NCBI GenBank assembly: GCA_027043685.1
Contig: JALUFI010000267.1
Location: 1 to 28,033, forward strand
Reading direction: 5' to 3'
Length of the DNA: 28,033 nucleotides
From: Pyrodictiaceae archaeon
Lineage (GTDB): Archaea; Thermoproteota; Thermoprotei_A; Sulfolobales; Pyrodictiaceae
The notes under the pieces were generated by a model that did not search any database, was not told where the DNA came from, and saw nothing but the letters and a program-made list of their open reading frames with translations. Below, piece by piece: positions 6,408 through 14,780 of the stretch; positions within the stretch are counted from its first letter, which is position 1, and every line of letters starts with the position of its first letter. Made by a program: the position numbers and the translations under genes.

Positions 6408-7802
6408 ATGGAGCCATGGGGCTACTTATCGCGCTGGGTGCCGGGCGTAACGCGTAGAAAGGAGATGCTGGAGCGCATCGGCGTCTCGGACGTGATGGAG
6501 CTATACAGCGATGTTCCCCGTGAACTCATTCTCCCCGAGCCGCCCCGCGTCGGGTATGGGAGGCCGCTGAGCGAGGAGGAGGTTCGGAGGGTACTCGACG
6601 AAGTCTTGTCGAGGAACACGGTGTACCGCGCGCCTCCGCCCTTCACCGGGGGTGGTTGGTGCCCGCACCATGTCCCCGCGGCTGTACGCTACATTGTTGA
6701 GCGCGGCGAGTTCCTCACCGCCTACACGCCCTACCAGGCGGAGATCAACCAGGGGCTTCTCCAGGCCCTCTTCGAATACCAGAGCTTGATAGCCGACCTC
6801 ACCGAGCTGGAGGTAGTGAATGCATCAATGTACGACGGCAGCACCGCCACAGCCGAGGCGGCCTTGATGGCTATGAGGGTTACTAGGCGGAGGAAGGTGG
6901 TGGTCTCCGGCGGCCTCCACCCGGAGTACCTTGAGGTTCTCCGTACCTGGCTGCAGGGCAAGGGCGCCGAGATACGCGTAGCCGACATTGATGTTGAGAG
7001 CGGCGTGACGAGCACCGAGGCCCTCAGCAGCCTAGTCGACGGGAACACTGCAGCTGTGATAGTATCGTCTCCGAACTTCTACGGAGTCTTCGAGGACGTG
7101 GAGGCCGCCGCCGATACTGCCCACAAGCATGGGGCGCTCCTCGTCCAGGTGTTTGAGCCGCTCAGCCTCGGCCTTGTCAAGCCACCGGGGAGGCTCGGGG
7201 CCGACATAGCGGTTGCTGAGGGCCAGCCCCTGGGCCTCGGCCTAAACTACGGCGGCCCCGGCCTCGGGGTCTTCGCTGTCCGCTGGGACCGGAGGCTCCT
7301 CCGCCAGCTCCCCGGCCGCCTGATAGGCATGACGCGGGACGCGGAAGGAAGAAGGGCCTTCACAATGATTCTCCAGGCGAGAGAGCAACACATTAGGCGG
7401 GAGAAGGCCACCTCGAACATAACCACCAACGAGGCCTTGATGGCGATAGCGGCTGCCGCGTATCTCTCGTTCCTCGGGGGCGAGGGGCTCCGGGAGCTTG
7501 CGAGAAGCATATGGCTCCGGAGCCACTACGCGGCACGAAGGCTGAGCGAGGAAGGCGTAGAGGCGCCCATCTTCAGCGGCGAGTTCTTTAAGGAGTTCAC
7601 CGCCAGGTTCCCGGCCCCCTACCGCCGCGTCCACGAGGAGCTGAAGCGCCGCGGCATAATGGGCGGCCTCGCCCTGGAGCGCTACGGGATGGACCCGCGG
7701 CTCGCGCTCTTCTGCGTAACCGAGCTACACAGCAAGAGGGACATAGACTCACTGGCCTCCGCCGTTGCCGAGGCTCTGAAGATTACCGAGAGAGGTGGCT
7801 AG
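6408..7802 (+). CDS. gcvPA: Glycine dehydrogenase (decarboxylating) subunit 1
   Basis: N-terminal half of the split P-protein of the glycine cleavage system. With subunit 2 it decarboxylates glycine on PLP and loads the aminomethyl group on lipoyl-GcvH. The 464 residues carry family blocks: VLSRNTVYRAPPPFTGGGWC near 65, the TAYTPYQAEINQGLLQALFE segment near 105, MYDGSTATAEA near 140 and LNYGGPGLGVFA near 280. The PLP lysine is not in this half, as expected. Length is normal for the archaeal/Thermotoga type. ATG at 6408 is the first start; ATG at 6417 is the alternative. It is translated ahead of gcvPB with a 3-nt gap. gcvT, gcvH and the lipoamide dehydrogenase are not in this window. Confidence 0.95.
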   Translation: MEPWGYLSRWVPGVTRRKEMLERIGVSDVMELYSDVPRELILPEPPRVGYGRPLSEEEVRRVLDEVLSRNTVYRAPPPFTGGGWCPHHVPAAVRYIVERGEFLTAYTPYQAEINQGLLQALFEYQSLIADLTELEVVNASMYDGSTATAEAALMAMRVTRRRKVVVSGGLHPEYLEVLRTWLQGKGAEIRVADIDVESGVTSTEALSSLVDGNTAAVIVSSPNFYGVFEDVEAAADTAHKHGALLVQVFEPLSLGLVKPPGRLGADIAVAEGQPLGLGLNYGGPGLGVFAVRWDRRLLRQLPGRLIGMTRDAEGRRAFTMILQAREQHIRREKATSNITTNEALMAIAAAAYLSFLGGEGLRELARSIWLRSHYAARRLSEEGVEAPIFSGEFFKEFTARFPAPYRRVHEELKRRGIMGGLALERYGMDPRLALFCVTELHSKRDIDSLASAVAEALKITERGG

Positions 7803-7805
7803 GCC

Positions 7806-9344
7806 ATGGCTGGAAAGGAGTGGAGGCAGGCGCGCTGGGAGGAGCCCCTCGTCAACGAGTACCAGGGCAGGCGGGGAGGCTACACCATTCCCCACGGATG
7901 GGAGGACGAGGAGCTGGCACGCATCGTCGGAGAGCCCTGGGACAGGCTGGGGGGGCTCAGCCGGGGCGAGGCTCCCCAACTCCCAGGGCTCTCCGAGATA
8001 GAGCTGGTCAGGCACTACACGAGGCTAGCCCACATGAGCTACGGAGTCGACAATGGCCCGGTTCCCCTAGGCTCCTGCACGATGAAGTACAACCCCCGGG
8101 TGAGCGAGGAACTCGCCTCCGATCCCAGGGTAGCGCTGCTCCACCCGCTCCAGGACGAGGACACTGTGCAGGGGTTGCTGGAGATCCTCTGGCGGCTCGA
8201 GAGATGGCTCGCAGAAATCACGGGTATGGACCGCTGCAGTCTGCAGCCACCCGCCGGCGCGGCTGGGGAGCTGACGGGTGCGCTGATGATACGGAAGTAC
8301 CATCTCGACCGCGGCGAGGAGCGTGACGAGATGCTGGTGCCGGACTCCGCGCACGGCACCAACCCCGCGAGCGCCGCCATGGCTGGGTTCCGGGTGGTCA
8401 AGATACCGAGCAACAGCCGGGGCACCGTTGACCTCGAGGCGCTCCGAGCCGCCTTGAGCGAGAGGACTGCGGGCATAATGCTGACTAACCCTAATACGCT
8501 TGGCTTGTTCGAGGACGAGATACTGGAGATAGCCAGGCTCGTCCACGACGCCGGCGGCCTCCTGTACTACGATGGGGCAAACCTCAACGGGATAATGGGC
8601 ATAGTCCGCCCCGGCGACATGGGGTTCGACATAGTCCACCTAAACGTTCACAAGACCTTCGCCTCCCCCCATGGCGGCGGCGGGCCGGGCGCCGGAGTGG
8701 TGTGCGCGAAGGGCGCACTCGTTGACTACCTCCCGAGGCCCCTCATAGAGCGGAGAGGCGACCGCTTCTACTGGGACTATAGCTGCGAGCGCTGCATCGG
8801 GAGGATAAGGGCCTTCTACGGAAACATAGCCCCGTTGCTCAAGGCATACGTGTACATAGCTAGCCTGTCTGGCGTGGGTCTCCGCGAGGCGGCACTGCAG
8901 GCCACGGTAAACACCAACTACTTCATAGCGCTGATGAGGGGGGTGGAGGGCTACGAGCTGCCCTACGACCCCGAGAGGCCTCGCAAGCACGAGGTGGTGT
9001 ACTCCGCGAAGCCTCTGCACCGCGAGACCGGCGTCACTGCGGGCGATGTTGCCAAGGCTCTCCTTGACCGCGGGCTACACGCGCCGACGATATACTTCCC
9101 TCTGATAGTCGATGAGGCACTGATGATAGAGTTCACTGACTCCGAGACACCGGAGAACATTGAGGCCTACGCGGAGGCGCTGAGGGAGATAGCTGAGCAG
9201 GCACGCCGTAGCCCGGAGGAGGTGAAGAAGGCGCCCCGGAACACCTCGGTGGCCCGCGTGGACGAGGTGTACGCGAACCACCCGCGCACAGTGACGCCGA
9301 GCTACCGCGTCCACGCGCTCCGGGCCAAGGGGCTACTCCGGTAG
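7806..9344 (+). CDS. gcvPB: Glycine dehydrogenase (decarboxylating) subunit 2
   Basis: C-terminal half of the split P-protein, holding the PLP site: Lys283 in NVHKTFASPHGGGGPGAG. Other family blocks are LGSCTMKYNP (88-97), DSAHGTNPASA (180-190) and YYDGANLNGIMG (254-265). The 512-residue length is typical. A Shine-Dalgarno-like GAGAGGTGG inside the end of gcvPA precedes the ATG by a few bases, supporting coupled translation. The 3' end overlaps the convergent cysteine-cluster gene by 12 bp. Together with gcvPA this gives a complete heterotetramer-type glycine decarboxylase for one-carbon supply or glycine breakdown. Confidence 0.96.
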   Translation: MAGKEWRQARWEEPLVNEYQGRRGGYTIPHGWEDEELARIVGEPWDRLGGLSRGEAPQLPGLSEIELVRHYTRLAHMSYGVDNGPVPLGSCTMKYNPRVSEELASDPRVALLHPLQDEDTVQGLLEILWRLERWLAEITGMDRCSLQPPAGAAGELTGALMIRKYHLDRGEERDEMLVPDSAHGTNPASAAMAGFRVVKIPSNSRGTVDLEALRAALSERTAGIMLTNPNTLGLFEDEILEIARLVHDAGGLLYYDGANLNGIMGIVRPGDMGFDIVHLNVHKTFASPHGGGGPGAGVVCAKGALVDYLPRPLIERRGDRFYWDYSCERCIGRIRAFYGNIAPLLKAYVYIASLSGVGLREAALQATVNTNYFIALMRGVEGYELPYDPERPRKHEVVYSAKPLHRETGVTAGDVAKALLDRGLHAPTIYFPLIVDEALMIEFTDSETPENIEAYAEALREIAEQARRSPEEVKKAPRNTSVARVDEVYANHPRTVTPSYRVHALRAKGLLR

Positions 9345-9818
9345 TCTTCCATAGATTTTCCTCACTAGCTCCAATACCCTCGGCGCGAGCTTCTCAACCA
9401 CGCTCCTCGGTATCGTGGCCGCCAGGGGGCACTCGGGGTCAACAGTCACGCCTTCCCCGGGTACGTAGACGAGGGGGTAGAGGCGGCAACCCATGGGCCT
9501 GTAGGGGTAGACGCGGCACCTCCCCGTGGAGGGGTCGAGGAAGACGCAGTGCCCGTCCACGTTGCGGAGCCTCCAGACCCCGTCGGGGCCCCTAACCGCG
9601 AACTCCTCACGGCGGTACCCTAGTGCCTCCAGCCTCTCAATGTCCTCCTCTGTTAGTGGCATCTCTGTCTCGTAGCAGCAGAGGGCGCAGTACCTGCCGC
9701 TCGGGAGCCTGCAGTCCAGCCGCAGCTCCGCGGCGCCGGGGCTAGAGCCTCCAGACCCGCGGCGGGCTCCGCCGGAGCGCCTCCTCGACCTCCTCTCTGC
9801 TAGGCGCAGACTGCCCAC
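9333..9818 (-). CDS. YkgJ-type zinc/iron-cluster protein
   Basis: Small cytoplasmic protein of the YkgJ cysteine-cluster family, whose biochemical role is not settled. The visible motif set is CALCC near the N-terminus, then PLTEEDIERLEALGY, HCVFLDPSTGRCRVYPYRPMGCR and PECPLA, the family's ordered cysteines. The start is a problem: GTG at 9818 and TTG at 9848 lie inside the PfkB gene upstream, giving a Ser/Gly/Arg-rich N-terminus unlike the family. No ATG/GTG/TTG follows until a Met past the CALCC motif. In-frame CTG codons at 9725 and 9719, just after the PfkB stop, would give the expected N-terminus. I report the GTG. Cotranscribed with the PfkB gene; its 3' end overlaps gcvPB by 12 bp. Confidence 0.8.
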   Translation of the reverse strand: MGSLRLAERRSRRRSGGARRGSGGSSPGAAELRLDCRLPSGRYCALCCYETEMPLTEEDIERLEALGYRREEFAVRGPDGVWRLRNVDGHCVFLDPSTGRCRVYPYRPMGCRLYPLVYVPGEGVTVDPECPLAATIPRSVVEKLAPRVLELVRKIYGRLPE

Positions 9819-10659
9819 CCCTCCTGGAGACCTTGAGGCCCGCGGCAACGGAGGCCGCGCGGAGAGCCCCCTCTATACTACCCGTCTCGAGGAGGAACGC
9901 GTTGAACGCCGCAGCGAACACGTCGCCCGCGCCAGTAGTGTCTACCACCCTTTCCACGCGGTAAGCCTCGACGCGGCACACACAGTCCCGCGTGGCCGCT
10001 GCAGCCCCCTCACCCCCCAGCTTGACGACGACGACGCGGAGCCTGCCGCCCAGCAGCCTGGCCGCGTCCTCCACGCCCGCGCCCGGGGCCAGGAGGCCGT
10101 ACTCGGCGCGGTTAAGGAAGAGGACATCGGCCCAACGCCTCGACGCCTCCAGGACCCCCTGGGGGTTCTTCCTCAGTGTGCTGAACCCGGGGTCGTAGGA
10201 CACCAGGCTCGCCTCGACGCTGGAGGCTGCAGCCTCAAGCACCTCGGGGCCCTGGCTGGCCACGTGGAGCGCCTCGCAGTGGGCACCGGCGGCCTCGTCG
10301 CCGCGGAGGAGCCGGTTCGCGCCCCGAAGCGCTATCATCGCCCTCTCGCCGCCAGGCCCGACCGCGACCACGACCATGCCCGGGAACTCGTCCCCATGTA
10401 CAACTACGTGGCTAAGCCTGACACCGGCCTCCCGCAGCCTCTCCAGCACCCCCAGCTTCTCGGCGAGCACGCCGGTGTGCGCAAGGAGCGCGGAGAGGTG
10501 GCCAAGCCTGGCGACAGCGACAGCGTAGTTAGCCGCGGCTCCTCCAGGCCCCACGTAGGCCTCCTCCGCGGTAGCCCTCTCGTCCGGCCCAGGTATCTTG
10601 TCGACAACCATGTATATGTCCACGTTGAGGTTCCCCACGGCGAGGTGGCAGAACCCCAT
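9742..10659 (-). CDS. PfkB/ribokinase-family sugar or nucleoside kinase
   Basis: ATP-dependent kinase of the ribokinase fold. PfkB signature 1 is seen as VGPGGAAANYAVAVARLG (residues 36-53). Signature 2, with the anion hole and the catalytic base, is DTTGAGDVFAAAF (240-252; Asp246). The 305-residue length is normal. Substrate cannot be set from motifs: ribose, nucleosides, fructose-6-phosphate or 2-keto-3-deoxygluconate are all possible. ATG at 10659 follows GGTGGA closely, and a shared TATA (10701-10707) lies about 45 bp upstream, so it is divergent from metG. The downstream cysteine-cluster gene overlaps its 3' end or begins just after it. Confidence 0.88.
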   Translation of the reverse strand: MGFCHLAVGNLNVDIYMVVDKIPGPDERATAEEAYVGPGGAAANYAVAVARLGHLSALLAHTGVLAEKLGVLERLREAGVRLSHVVVHGDEFPGMVVVAVGPGGERAMIALRGANRLLRGDEAAGAHCEALHVASQGPEVLEAAASSVEASLVSYDPGFSTLRKNPQGVLEASRRWADVLFLNRAEYGLLAPGAGVEDAARLLGGRLRVVVVKLGGEGAAAATRDCVCRVEAYRVERVVDTTGAGDVFAAAFNAFLLETGSIEGALRAASVAAGLKVSRRGGQSAPSREEVEEALRRSPPRVWRL

Positions 10660-10700
10660 TCCACCGGCACCGCGTGGCCCTCGGGGAGCCGAGGCACCAC

Positions 10701-10707
10701 CTATAAT
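10701..10707. promoter_or_regulatory. Divergent TATA region for pfkB-type gene and metG
   Basis: CTATAAT on the plus strand reads ATTATAG on the minus strand. It is the only AT-rich element in the 109-bp divergent gap. On the minus strand it predicts transcription from about 10680 with a leader of about 20 nt. On the plus strand it predicts a start near 10730 and a leader of about 38 nt that includes a purine-rich GAGAGGGGAGGGG before the metG GTG. Confidence 0.45.
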
Positions 10708-10768
10708 CCCACTATCGGCGTCACTGGGGCAGGCTCTGGGGACGCCGAGAGAGGGGAGGGGCAGAGAG

Positions 10769-12490
10769 GTGGCGAAGTGGATAGTCGCCTCCGCGTGGCC
10801 CTACGTCAACAACGTGCCCCATCTAGGCAACCTGGTGGGCTCCATACTGTCCGCCGACGTCTTCGCCCGCTACCTGAGGCTACGCGGAGAGGACGTTGTC
10901 TTCGTCAGCGGGAGCGACGAGCACGGCACACCTATAGAGATAGAGGCGATAAAGCGCGGCGTGCACCCCAAGCAGCTCACCGACCAGGCCCACGAGTACG
11001 TCTCGAAACTGTTCCGCGAGTACATGATAAGCTTCGACAACTACACACGGACCGAGAGCCCGGTGCATAAGCGCTTTGTCCAGGAGTTCATGATGAAGCT
11101 CTACAAGAACGGCTACATATTCGAGCAGGACGACGTGCTACCCTACTGCCCGAGGGACAAGATGTTCCTTCCCGACCGCTTCGTGGTCGGCACCTGCCCC
11201 TACTGCGGCTACCCCTACGCCCACGGCGACCAGTGCGACAACTGTGGCAGGCTACTACACCCAACCGAGCTGATAAACCCCAGGTGCGCCATCTGCGGAG
11301 GCCCAGTGGAGTTCAGGAAGACAAAGCACTGGTTCTTCGACCTGCCGAAGCTCCGTGACCGTCTCCTCAAGTGGCTGAAAGAGTCTAATCTCCCGCCAAA
11401 CGTGAAGAACTACAGCCTCCGCTGGGTCGAGGAGGGGCTCAAGCCCAGGAGCGTGACCAGGGACAACAAGTGGGGGATACCGGCCCCCTTCCCCGGCGCC
11501 GAGGGCAAGACAATCTACGTGTGGTTCGAGGCACTCCTAGGCTACATATCAGCAACCATAGAGTACTTTGAGAGGCGCGGCGAGCCGGAGAAGTGGAAGG
11601 AGTACTGGTTCGACCAGGCCACAAGGACCGTCTACTTCATAGGCAAGGACAACATACCGTTCCACGCGATAATCTTCCCGGCCATGCTGATGGCCAGCGG
11701 CGACCCCTACGTGCTCCCCTGGTACATATCCGCGACCGAGTACCTCATGTACCAGGGGGAGCAGTTCTCGAAGAGCAGGCGCTGGGGCATCTGGATAGAC
11801 GAGGCCCTCGAGATACTCCCGGCCGACTACTGGCGCTTCGCGTTGATAAAAATGAGGCCGGAGACAAAGGACACTAACTTCACCTGGAAAGACTTCTACA
11901 GGATAGTAAACAGCGACATGAACGACGACATAGGCAACTATGTGCACCGCGTACTCAAGTTCATATACAGCAGGTTCGACGCAACCATACCCGAGCCGGG
12001 GCCCTGGAGCAGCGAAGACGAGGAGTTCAAGCAGTACTACCTCAGCGCCCCCGACCGGGTCGCGGAGCACCTGGACAACTTCCGTCTGAAGCAGGGCCTC
12101 GAGGAGGTGGTTGAGCTGGCGAGGCGCGGCAACCAGTACCTCAACGCAAGGGCTCCATGGGAGAAGGTGAAGACAGCGCCCGAGGAGGCCGCAACCATAA
12201 TGTACAACGCCGCAAACTCCGTCGCGACGCTCGCCGTGCTACTAGCACCCTTCGTGCCCGCCTCCGCGGAGAAGCTGTGGCGCATGCTCAACCTCGAGGG
12301 AAGCGTCCATGACCGGGGCCGCTGGAACGAGGCAAAGAAGCCGATGCTGAAGCCCGGGCACCACATAGGGAAGCCGGAGCCGCTCTTCCGGAAGCTGCCC
12401 CCCGACTTCCCGGATAAGGCCGAGGAGCTAGTCAGGGAGGCAAGGAAGAAGGTCATGGAGAAGAGGCCGCCGCTCCTACGCTGGACATAG
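10769..12490 (+). CDS. metG: Methionyl-tRNA synthetase
   Basis: Charges tRNA-Met, including the initiator encoded in this window. Class Ia signatures: HLGN (residues 18-21, the HIGH motif) and QFSKS (the KMSKS motif, here FSKS). The connective domain carries zinc knuckles CX2CX9CX2C (C143, C146, C156, C159) and a further CX2C at C173/C176. The frame stays open to 10598, but those residues are low-complexity. GTG at 10769 starts VAKWIVASAWPYVNN, exactly where the Rossmann fold begins, and follows purine-rich GGGGAGGGGCAGAGAG, so I chose it. At 573 residues it lacks the C-terminal EMAP/Trbp-like tRNA-binding domain that some MetRS carry; in many archaea this is a separate protein, not seen here. 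Confidence 0.96.
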   Translation: MAKWIVASAWPYVNNVPHLGNLVGSILSADVFARYLRLRGEDVVFVSGSDEHGTPIEIEAIKRGVHPKQLTDQAHEYVSKLFREYMISFDNYTRTESPVHKRFVQEFMMKLYKNGYIFEQDDVLPYCPRDKMFLPDRFVVGTCPYCGYPYAHGDQCDNCGRLLHPTELINPRCAICGGPVEFRKTKHWFFDLPKLRDRLLKWLKESNLPPNVKNYSLRWVEEGLKPRSVTRDNKWGIPAPFPGAEGKTIYVWFEALLGYISATIEYFERRGEPEKWKEYWFDQATRTVYFIGKDNIPFHAIIFPAMLMASGDPYVLPWYISATEYLMYQGEQFSKSRRWGIWIDEALEILPADYWRFALIKMRPETKDTNFTWKDFYRIVNSDMNDDIGNYVHRVLKFIYSRFDATIPEPGPWSSEDEEFKQYYLSAPDRVAEHLDNFRLKQGLEEVVELARRGNQYLNARAPWEKVKTAPEEAATIMYNAANSVATLAVLLAPFVPASAEKLWRMLNLEGSVHDRGRWNEAKKPMLKPGHHIGKPEPLFRKLPPDFPDKAEELVREARKKVMEKRPPLLRWT

Positions 12491-12573
12491 CGCTACGACG
12501 CGGGCCCGGCGTATCCTTCACTCCTTTCCCTGGGCAGGGCCGCCCTCCGCAGGAGGGGAGCCGCTTCCTCCTG

Positions 12574-12999
12574 GTGCATCCGGGCATGGGCTGCAGGGTC
12601 CGGGTGAAGGGCGGCTACCGGGCCCTTGAAGCAGCTCTCGAGGAGCACAAGAGGCTGATATACGAGTACAACGCGCTTCTCCGCGGCACCGGCTACTACC
12701 TCAAACCCGTCCACATAGTTACGCGGAGGACGAGTAGCGGGAGGGCACGCTACATCTATGTGGGCAGGTACTGGTGGAGGCTGAGCTACGCCGGAAAGAA
12801 GGGGCAAACATCGAGAGTTAAATGGATATACATTGGCAAGGAGAAGCCGAGGGAGCTGAGCAGGCTACCCGACCCCCCATCCTCGCCCCTGCAGGGCCTC
12901 GCCGTGCGCATAGAGGGCGACGACGTAGTCCTCGAGGAGAGGCTCTACCGGAGGTACCGGTGGCTCTTCGAGGGATACGAGACGGTGCGTGAATGCTAG
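12574..12999 (+). CDS. Small basic protein of unknown function
   Basis: A 141-residue protein I do not recognise. It starts with a helix (YRALEAALEEHKRLIYEYNALL), then a segment rich in Arg/Lys, Tyr and Trp arranged like beta hairpins (RYIYVGRYWWRL, VKWIYIGKEKP), and ends with an acidic/basic strand-helix segment (VRIEGDDVVLEERLYRR). The YIY...YIGK pattern resembles short archaeal proteins suspected of nucleic-acid binding, but I would not claim the function. GTG at 12574 is the longest start and ATG at 12586 is as likely. It follows metG by 83 bp on the same strand. The composition is clearly protein-like, so the gene is probably real. Confidence 0.65.
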   Translation: MHPGMGCRVRVKGGYRALEAALEEHKRLIYEYNALLRGTGYYLKPVHIVTRRTSSGRARYIYVGRYWWRLSYAGKKGQTSRVKWIYIGKEKPRELSRLPDPPSSPLQGLAVRIEGDDVVLEERLYRRYRWLFEGYETVREC

Positions 13000-13104
13000 G
13001 CGACGCCAGGGTTATCCCAGCCTCCTGGGGCCTGCTCTCTCTGGACGCTTACCCCCGGCGCGGCTGCCACCGCTCCCCAGGGGTCTAGGGATGCTGAGCT
13101 TTCC

Positions 13105-13142
13105 CCTCACCCGAGCCCCTGGGGCCCCTGGGGGCGGTGAGG
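13105..13142 (+). repeat. GC-rich hairpin upstream of UPF0282 gene
   Basis: Perfect outer arms CCTCACC (13105-13111)/GGTGAGG (13136-13142) and inner arms GCCCC (13115-13119)/GGGGC (13131-13135), with a further GGGG/CCCC palindrome in the loop. It sits in the 211-bp gap between two plus-strand genes. Terminator, leader structure or small RNA are all open. Confidence 0.5.
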
Positions 13143-13210
13143 AGGCGTGGAGGCGGCCGCCTCTGAGCGCCGCGGCGCTTGCTGGCTAATCCATGGCTTG
13201 AGGAGGAGGC

Positions 13211-14131
13211 ATGACGTCTGCCTTGGAGATTCGTGTCCGCGTGATAGGCGCGGATAGCTTTGGCTCACGCAGTATGGCTACTGTGGTGGAGGCTGGTGGA
13301 GTGAAGATATTCATTGACCCCGGCGTCGCGTATGCGCCGCGCCGCTACGGCCTGCCGCCGCACCCTGTTGAGCTGAGGCGTCTGGAGGAGATACGGGAGG
13401 AGATAAGGAGGGAGCTCGAAGACACCGATATCATTGTTATTACTCATTATCATTATGACCACTACTTGCGTGACCCTGGTGACGCTGAGCTTTACCGCGG
13501 AAAGATTCTCCTCGTGAAGGACCCGCGTCACGCGATTAATCTTAGCCAGAAGCTTCGTGCACACCGCTTGTTCCGCGTCAACCGCGTTGAGGAGCTTGCG
13601 TCCAGACTTGAGGTACTCGATGGGAGGAGCTTCAAGTTTGACGGGGTACGGGTGGCTGGGTCGCCTCCGGTGCCCCACGGGGCTGAGGGGAGCAAGCTGG
13701 GCTACGTGGTCATGGTTCTCGTTGAGTGCTGCGGCTACCGGTTCGTCCATGGGTCCGACGTGCAGGGCCCGATGAACCGTGCAGCCCTGGACTGGATTAG
13801 GGAGGCGAGGCCCGATCTCCTCTTCATAAGCGGGCCTCCGACCTACTTTGCGGGCTTCAAGGTTCCGCGCGAAGATGTTGAGAGGGGCCTGCAAGGCCTA
13901 GTGGAGGCCGCTAGGCATGTATCCGAGCTAGTAATCGCGGATCACCACTTTGCGCGCGACCTGGAGTATCCCCGGCTCCTCGAAGAGGTTTCCAGGGCTA
14001 GCGGCGCCCGAGTGGTCTCCGCCGCCGAGTATATGGGGCGGCCATATGAGCCCCTGGAGGCTCTGCGCCGGGAGCTGTGGAGAAGGGATGGAGGGCCCGG
14101 GGGCGGTGAAGAGGCCGCTGATAGTGATTGA
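13211..14131 (+). CDS. UPF0282 metallo-beta-lactamase-fold hydrolase
   Basis: Predicted metal-dependent hydrolase of the archaeal UPF0282 group. N-terminal IGADSFGSRSMATVVE and FIDPGVAYAPRRYGLPPHP match the group's typical opening. The metal-binding motif is HYHYDHY near residue 79, with later ligand candidates PHGAEGSKLGYV, FVHGSDVQGP and IADHHFARD. Length of 306 is usual. The ATG at 13211 is preceded by GAGGAGGAGGC, a strong Shine-Dalgarno. Substrate is unknown; other members of the fold act on RNA, nucleotides or thioesters. Its 3' end overlaps the start of the SPOUT methyltransferase gene, so the two are translationally coupled. Confidence 0.88.
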   Translation: MTSALEIRVRVIGADSFGSRSMATVVEAGGVKIFIDPGVAYAPRRYGLPPHPVELRRLEEIREEIRRELEDTDIIVITHYHYDHYLRDPGDAELYRGKILLVKDPRHAINLSQKLRAHRLFRVNRVEELASRLEVLDGRSFKFDGVRVAGSPPVPHGAEGSKLGYVVMVLVECCGYRFVHGSDVQGPMNRAALDWIREARPDLLFISGPPTYFAGFKVPREDVERGLQGLVEAARHVSELVIADHHFARDLEYPRLLEEVSRASGARVVSAAEYMGRPYEPLEALRRELWRRDGGPGGGEEAADSD

Positions 14132-14780
14132 GCATCTCGAGGACCATTTCTCGCGGTGGCTTCGCGCCGAGTACCGTCACGCCGCAGAGATTGCTGGCGA
14201 GAGGCTCTACGTTACCAACGCTGGCTGCTTCTGTGAAGAGATAAGCCGCGTCGTAGGCAGGGAGCACTGCTTCCGCGAAAGCATCCTCGAGCTCCGGGGC
14301 GTCCTCTATACGAGCCCCGAGCGCGTCATCGTGCTCGACCCTAGGGCGCGGGAGGAGCTAACCCCCGGCACCGCTGGCGGCGCCGAGGTGCTCGTGGTCG
14401 GGGGGATTCTCGGCGACCACCCGCCGCGGGGCCGGACATGGGAGGCCCTGACCCGCAGGGCCCTCGAGGCCGGGATGAGGGCGGCGCATCTAGGTGAGGG
14501 CCAACTCAGCATAGACGGGGCGGTCTACGTCGCTCTCCAGGTGGCCGAGGGGAGGCGCTTATCCGAGCTAGGCTTCGTTGACGGCCTCAGCGTCGAGGTA
14601 GACCTGGGCGACGGCTTTGTGAGGGAGGTCGTGCTCCCCTTCCGCTACCCCCTGGTGGACGGCAAGCCGCTGGTAAGCAGGGAGGTGCTGGAGCTGCTCC
14701 GCTCGGGGCTTGGGTACGAGGAGTACCTGGAGGCTTCAGGGAGGATGAGCGGCTGCTCCGCCGAGGAGCAGGCCGATTAG
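14106..14780 (+). CDS. SPOUT-fold methyltransferase, DUF431/Sfm1-like
   Basis: SAM-dependent methyltransferase of the DUF431 family. The N-terminal VIEHLEDHFSRWLRAEY and the block VVGGILGDHPPRGRTWE, then HLGEGQLSIDGAVYVALQV and VLPFRYPLVDGKPL, match the conserved regions of yeast Sfm1, which methylates an arginine of ribosomal protein uS3. The GILGDHPPR block forms the SAM-binding trefoil knot. At 224 residues the length is close to Sfm1. GTG at 14106 (VKRPLIVIEH) matches the family N-terminus; ATG at 14088, with GGAG ahead of it, is the alternative. The start lies 26 bp inside the UPF0282 gene. The archaeal target is not known to me; uS3 or an RNA are candidates. Confidence 0.85.
   Translation: MKRPLIVIEHLEDHFSRWLRAEYRHAAEIAGERLYVTNAGCFCEEISRVVGREHCFRESILELRGVLYTSPERVIVLDPRAREELTPGTAGGAEVLVVGGILGDHPPRGRTWEALTRRALEAGMRAAHLGEGQLSIDGAVYVALQVAEGRRLSELGFVDGLSVEVDLGDGFVREVVLPFRYPLVDGKPLVSREVLELLRSGLGYEEYLEASGRMSGCSAEEQAD

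Noticed and set aside
10598..10768. 57-residue N-terminal extension of methionyl-tRNA synthetase
   Set aside because: It overlaps the divergent PfkB gene start and promoter and is low-complexity; the Rossmann fold begins at the GTG 10769.
12989..13189. 66-codon plus-strand frame after the basic protein
   Set aside because: Pro/Gly/Ala/Arg-rich, no ribosome-binding site, and it covers the hairpin at 13105-13142.
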